Shown: positions 61,765 through 64,000 of the stretch, piece by piece
How positions within the stretch are numbered: the first letter of the stretch is position 1
How the letters are laid out: every line of letters starts with the position of its first letter
DNA from: Aeoliella mucimassa
GTDB lineage: Bacteria; Planctomycetota; Planctomycetia; Pirellulales; Lacipirellulaceae
Assembly (NCBI RefSeq): GCF_007748035.1
Contig: NZ_CP036278.1
Coordinates: 4,030,001 to 4,094,000, forward strand
Reading direction: 5' to 3'
DNA length: 64,000 nucleotides
Made by a program: the position numbers and the translations under genes
Notes under the pieces: generated by a model
What the model was told of the DNA's origin: nothing
Seen by the model: the letters and a program-made list of their open reading frames with translations, nothing else
Database searches by the model: none

Positions 61765-62274
61765 ATGGGATCGGACCGCTACTTTCGAGTTCACAACGCA
61801 CGTCGCGCTAATGCGCGACGTGCGTTTTCGCTGATTGAACTCATGGCGGTGCTTACCATCATTGGAATCATCTCGTCGGCGGTCTTCTTGCGGTTCGGTG
61901 CATCTACTTACCAAAGTACCAACGCCGCGGGATTCACCCGCATGCTAATGCTCGACTTGAATCAAGCTCGGGCGAGAACCATCAGTACTGGTGATAACCA
62001 CTATCTGCAGCTCACGCGTGATGGGGGGATCGTCACTAGCTACACCCTCTATCGCGACACTGGAAGCGGTGCTGTAGTAGTTGACCGTATCGTCGATGTT
62101 CCCGAAGGTACTCTTGTCACTACGGCCACGGATCAGTGGGCCTTCGACTTCGACGGATCCCTCGGCTCCGGCACCGGCGTCGGCACCATCCAGGTGACCG
62201 GCCATTTCTACACATGGACCATTTCGGTCTATCGGGCAACCGGAACGATCTCGTCGAGCAAAGTCAGCTTGTAA
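61765..62274 (+). CDS. gspH: Pseudopilin GspH-like with Ala at the cleavage position
   Basis: A 169-residue protein. The leader ends NARRANARRA|FSLIELMAVLTIIGIIS, so the residue before the cleavage is Ala instead of the usual Gly; prepilin peptidases tolerate this in some proteins. The C-terminal part is beta-rich, with LMLDLNQARARTISTGDNHY and NHYLQLTRDGGIVTSYTLYR typical of GspH/FimT. The repeated N-A-R-R-A arises from a hairpin in the DNA (61795-61826). It lies third after the two G-like genes, as expected for GspH. Confidence 0.83.
   Translation: MGSDRYFRVHNARRANARRAFSLIELMAVLTIIGIISSAVFLRFGASTYQSTNAAGFTRMLMLDLNQARARTISTGDNHYLQLTRDGGIVTSYTLYRDTGSGAVVVDRIVDVPEGTLVTTATDQWAFDFDGSLGSGTGVGTIQVTGHFYTWTISVYRATGTISSSKVSL
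61795..61828 (+). terminator. Terminator-like hairpin inside the gspH-like leader
   Basis: AACGCACGTCGCGC / GCGCGACGTGCGTT is a perfect 14-bp stem with loop TAAT, followed by TTTT. It lies 52 bases after the second G-like stop and inside the next coding region. It looks like an intragenic terminator or attenuator that also codes for N-A-R-R-A-N-A-R-R-A. Confidence 0.7.
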
Positions 62275-62418
62275 CGATACCAGCGCTTATTCCAGCGAAT
62301 AGTTGCTGTTCATTATTTCGCTACCAGCGTGAAATCCACGTTGATTCGCGAACAGAACGTCCTAGATTTCAGGGGAGATTTTCATTCCCAGATGCTAGTC
62401 ACGTTGTATTGCTGAACG

Positions 62419-62865
62419 ATGAATCGACAATCGCCAAGCCACCGAAGCGGATACTCATTACTCGAGGTAGCAATGGCCTCGACGTTGTGTGCAGTTGCGC
62501 TAGTTGGGGGACTGGAATTGTTGCGAGACGGAATGATCGCCAGCCGTACGATTGACCAACGACAACTAATGACCAACTACGCGGTAAGCAAACTGGAGGA
62601 ACAGCTAGCCCTGGTAGCTGCGACCTGGACTTCAGGCTCAGCGTCAGGCGATTTTGCTGCCGATGGTCACGCGGACATACGTTACTCGGTGAATCGCTCG
62701 GATGCCGAAGCCAACGGTGGCCTGGTCGACCGACTGATGCACATCCAGGTAACGACTTACCTGGATGAAGATAGCGACGACACCCTTGATAGCTCGGAGA
62801 AGAATTGCACGTTCCGCACGAAAGTCGGAAAGTTTGCTCTGTATGAATCGCTTGCCACCCCATAG
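62419..62865 (+). CDS. gspI: Pseudopilin GspI/PilV-like
   Basis: A 148-residue protein: HRSG|YSLLEVAMASTLCAVALVGG, with Tyr rather than Phe at +1 and Glu at +5. The C-terminal domain (SKLEEQLALVAATWTSGSAS, RLMHIQVTTYLDEDSDD) resembles GspI/PilV. It starts 144 bases after the GspH-like gene, and its end overlaps the next gene by 23 bases, suggesting translational coupling. Confidence 0.8.
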   Translation: MNRQSPSHRSGYSLLEVAMASTLCAVALVGGLELLRDGMIASRTIDQRQLMTNYAVSKLEEQLALVAATWTSGSASGDFAADGHADIRYSVNRSDAEANGGLVDRLMHIQVTTYLDEDSDDTLDSSEKNCTFRTKVGKFALYESLATP

Positions 62866-63367
62866 ACGATCCGGCTTTACGCTGCTGGAACTGATGGCCG
62901 CCACTGCAATGATGGCGACGCTCATGGTGGCGGTTGTCGTGTTGATTCGATCGAGCTACGCCGTGTGGCAGGCCCACGAATCGGACATGCAGGTTGCGGA
63001 GTCCGCCTACGCTGCTCTGCGACATATCGTCCGTAACGCTCGCCAAGCGAGTGGGGTTTCTGCGATTTCCGCATCGAGTGACACCACCGGCAACTTGTCG
63101 CTCACGATGGACTCCGGTGAAATCTGGCACTGGCAGCACGATGGCAGTGGTCAAGTGCTGTTCGGAATCGATCCGGCCTCGCCGACCGAGCCCTTGGCTT
63201 TCAACATCGATCAATTGACGTTCGTCGGATACGAAGCGGATGGCACCACTCCGACTACAGTCGTTGAAGACATTCACTCCATCAAATGCGCAGTCCAAAT
63301 CACTTTGCCTGCCGCTGGTGGAACGGTGCGCACCGTTTCCTGTTACGCCTGGATCCGCACCTGGTAA
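62843..63367 (+). CDS. gspJ: Pseudopilin GspJ-like
   Basis: The ATG at 62843 overlaps the previous stop by 23 bases, giving 174 residues; an open frame begins at 62765 in another reading of the gene before. Leader: HRRSG|FTLLELMAATAMMATLMVAV, then AESAYAALRHIVRNARQASG as in GspJ. The later part is beta-rich with few landmarks. It probably caps or primes the pseudopilus with GspI and GspK. Confidence 0.82.
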   Translation: MNRLPPHRRSGFTLLELMAATAMMATLMVAVVVLIRSSYAVWQAHESDMQVAESAYAALRHIVRNARQASGVSAISASSDTTGNLSLTMDSGEIWHWQHDGSGQVLFGIDPASPTEPLAFNIDQLTFVGYEADGTTPTTVVEDIHSIKCAVQITLPAAGGTVRTVSCYAWIRTW

Positions 63368-63370
63368 CCG

Positions 63371-63754
63371 ATGATTCACCTTTACGACAATCAGCGAAAA
63401 AGACGCCGCCACGATCAACGTGGCATGGCGCTACTGCTTTGTTTGTTTGTCGTGTTTATCGTTAGCTCGCTGATATTGAATGTGATCACCACAGAAACCC
63501 TTCAATACTCGGTAGCTCGCAACGTACATGACTACCAACGCGCCATCTATCTTGCCAACGCAGGTGTGCATCACGTCTGTGCAGAACTCGAGGCCGACAA
63601 CGCGTGGCGTGGCACAGTAACCGACGGTAGTTATCCAGCAAACAACACCTACTCCGCAACAGCGAGCGATGGGACGGATGGCGATGTGGACATCGTATCG
63701 ACCGGCGTCAGCGGCAATGTAACACGCACCGTGGAAGCAACAGTCGAACTGTAA
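63371..63754 (+). CDS. Short GspK/PilX-like pseudopilin
   Basis: A 127-residue protein: HDQRG|MALLLCLFVVFIVSSLIL with the Met-Ala start typical of GspK and PilX, and no Glu at +5, which fits tip (K-type) subunits. It then has NVHDYQRAIYLANAGVHHVC. At 127 residues it is far shorter than a full GspK (about 300), so it is either PilX-like or reduced. It is placed after the J-like gene, as expected for K. Confidence 0.8.
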   Translation: MIHLYDNQRKRRRHDQRGMALLLCLFVVFIVSSLILNVITTETLQYSVARNVHDYQRAIYLANAGVHHVCAELEADNAWRGTVTDGSYPANNTYSATASDGTDGDVDIVSTGVSGNVTRTVEATVEL

Positions 63755-63759
63755 TAGAC

Positions 63760-64000
63760 ATGAACCGTACATCTCCCCAACAACGAACGCCTGGCGATCG
63801 CCGCAAACGAGTCGATCGTCGCCAAAATGGTGATCGACGTCGCAATGCCGAGCGGCGGACTCCGGTAATCCATATCACCCCTTCCATGCTGCATGCAGTG
63901 ATCGTGGTCGAACGCCCTGGTGAACAACAAGATCTTGCTGTTTGCCGGTCGCTGCAATGGCGAGCCAGCAACGAACCGCTGCATGCCCCCGAAACCAAAC
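63760..64000 (+). CDS. Unidentified protein at window edge, at the GspL position
   Basis: Only the first 80 or so residues are in the window. The N-terminus is strongly basic (RRKRVDRRQNGDRRRNAERR), then ITPSMLHAVIVVERPGEQQ. From gene order the next component should be GspL or PilM, but the visible part has no signature, so the assignment is by position only. It starts 6 bases after the previous stop and continues beyond the window. Confidence 0.55.
   Translation, partial: MNRTSPQQRTPGDRRKRVDRRQNGDRRRNAERRTPVIHITPSMLHAVIVVERPGEQQDLAVCRSLQWRASNEPLHAPETK

Overview
The window reads as chromosome from a planctomycete, probably of the Pirellulales. Supporting signs are a DUF1559 pseudopilin-like gene paired with a small lipoprotein, two PEP-CTERM proteins (one with a dockerin-like repeat), a 72-residue lipoprotein of planctomycete type, membrane proteins starting with an N-terminal NPYQSP-like motif, a giant repeat-rich surface protein, and moderately GC-rich DNA with many GTG starts. 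This placement rests on gene content and style, not on a database search. I saw no rRNA, tRNA or CRISPR array.

Layout. 1-9.9 kb is a mostly minus-strand housekeeping block: a redoxin (cut by the window edge), a PEP-CTERM protein, GreA, a zinc-ribbon coiled-coil protein, a metallophosphatase, primary sigma factor and primase in the usual dnaG-rpoD order, and an HtrA-like protease. 10-22 kb holds aat, a CHAD protein, a sugar-phosphate isomerase-like protein, a second PEP-CTERM protein, a trans-sulfuration enzyme, trpS, pyrD, an HU-like protein and moaA-moaE; moaA carries an apparent one-base deletion. 22-29 kb is accessory: an AT-rich lipoprotein gene, an IS4-type element, about 1.1 kb of decayed repeat-rich DNA, and the lipoprotein/DUF1559 pair. 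29-45 kb returns to metabolism: moaD, a fused FAD/Fe-S dehydrogenase, folE, nth, dcd, moaB, purU, a AAA ATPase, an HDOD protein, and a two-gene cytochrome bd-like module with a fused c-type heme domain.

45-56 kb is a cell-surface region: a 1594-residue protein with a predicted outer-membrane barrel and about five 107-residue tandem repeats, a divergent OmpH/Skp-like lipoprotein, an orphan malonyltransferase-like protein, a CBS protein and a four-LamG secreted protein. 56.5-64 kb is a type II secretion cluster in the order E-F-G-G'-H-I-J-K-(L), headed by a receiver-domain protein that lacks its phospho-acceptor aspartate. Its ATPase gene is split by an IS903-like element with a 9-bp target duplication and a tandemly duplicated right end, so this secretion machine is probably off in this strain.

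Links between genes. moaA, moaE, moaD and moaB are scattered over 20 kb but make one molybdopterin pathway. The two bd-like membrane proteins probably form one respiratory complex. The OmpH-like lipoprotein may chaperone the neighbouring large outer-membrane protein. The best candidates for something little described are the c-heme bd-like pair, the repeat-built surface protein with its possible chaperone, and the secretion cluster with its pseudo-receiver.
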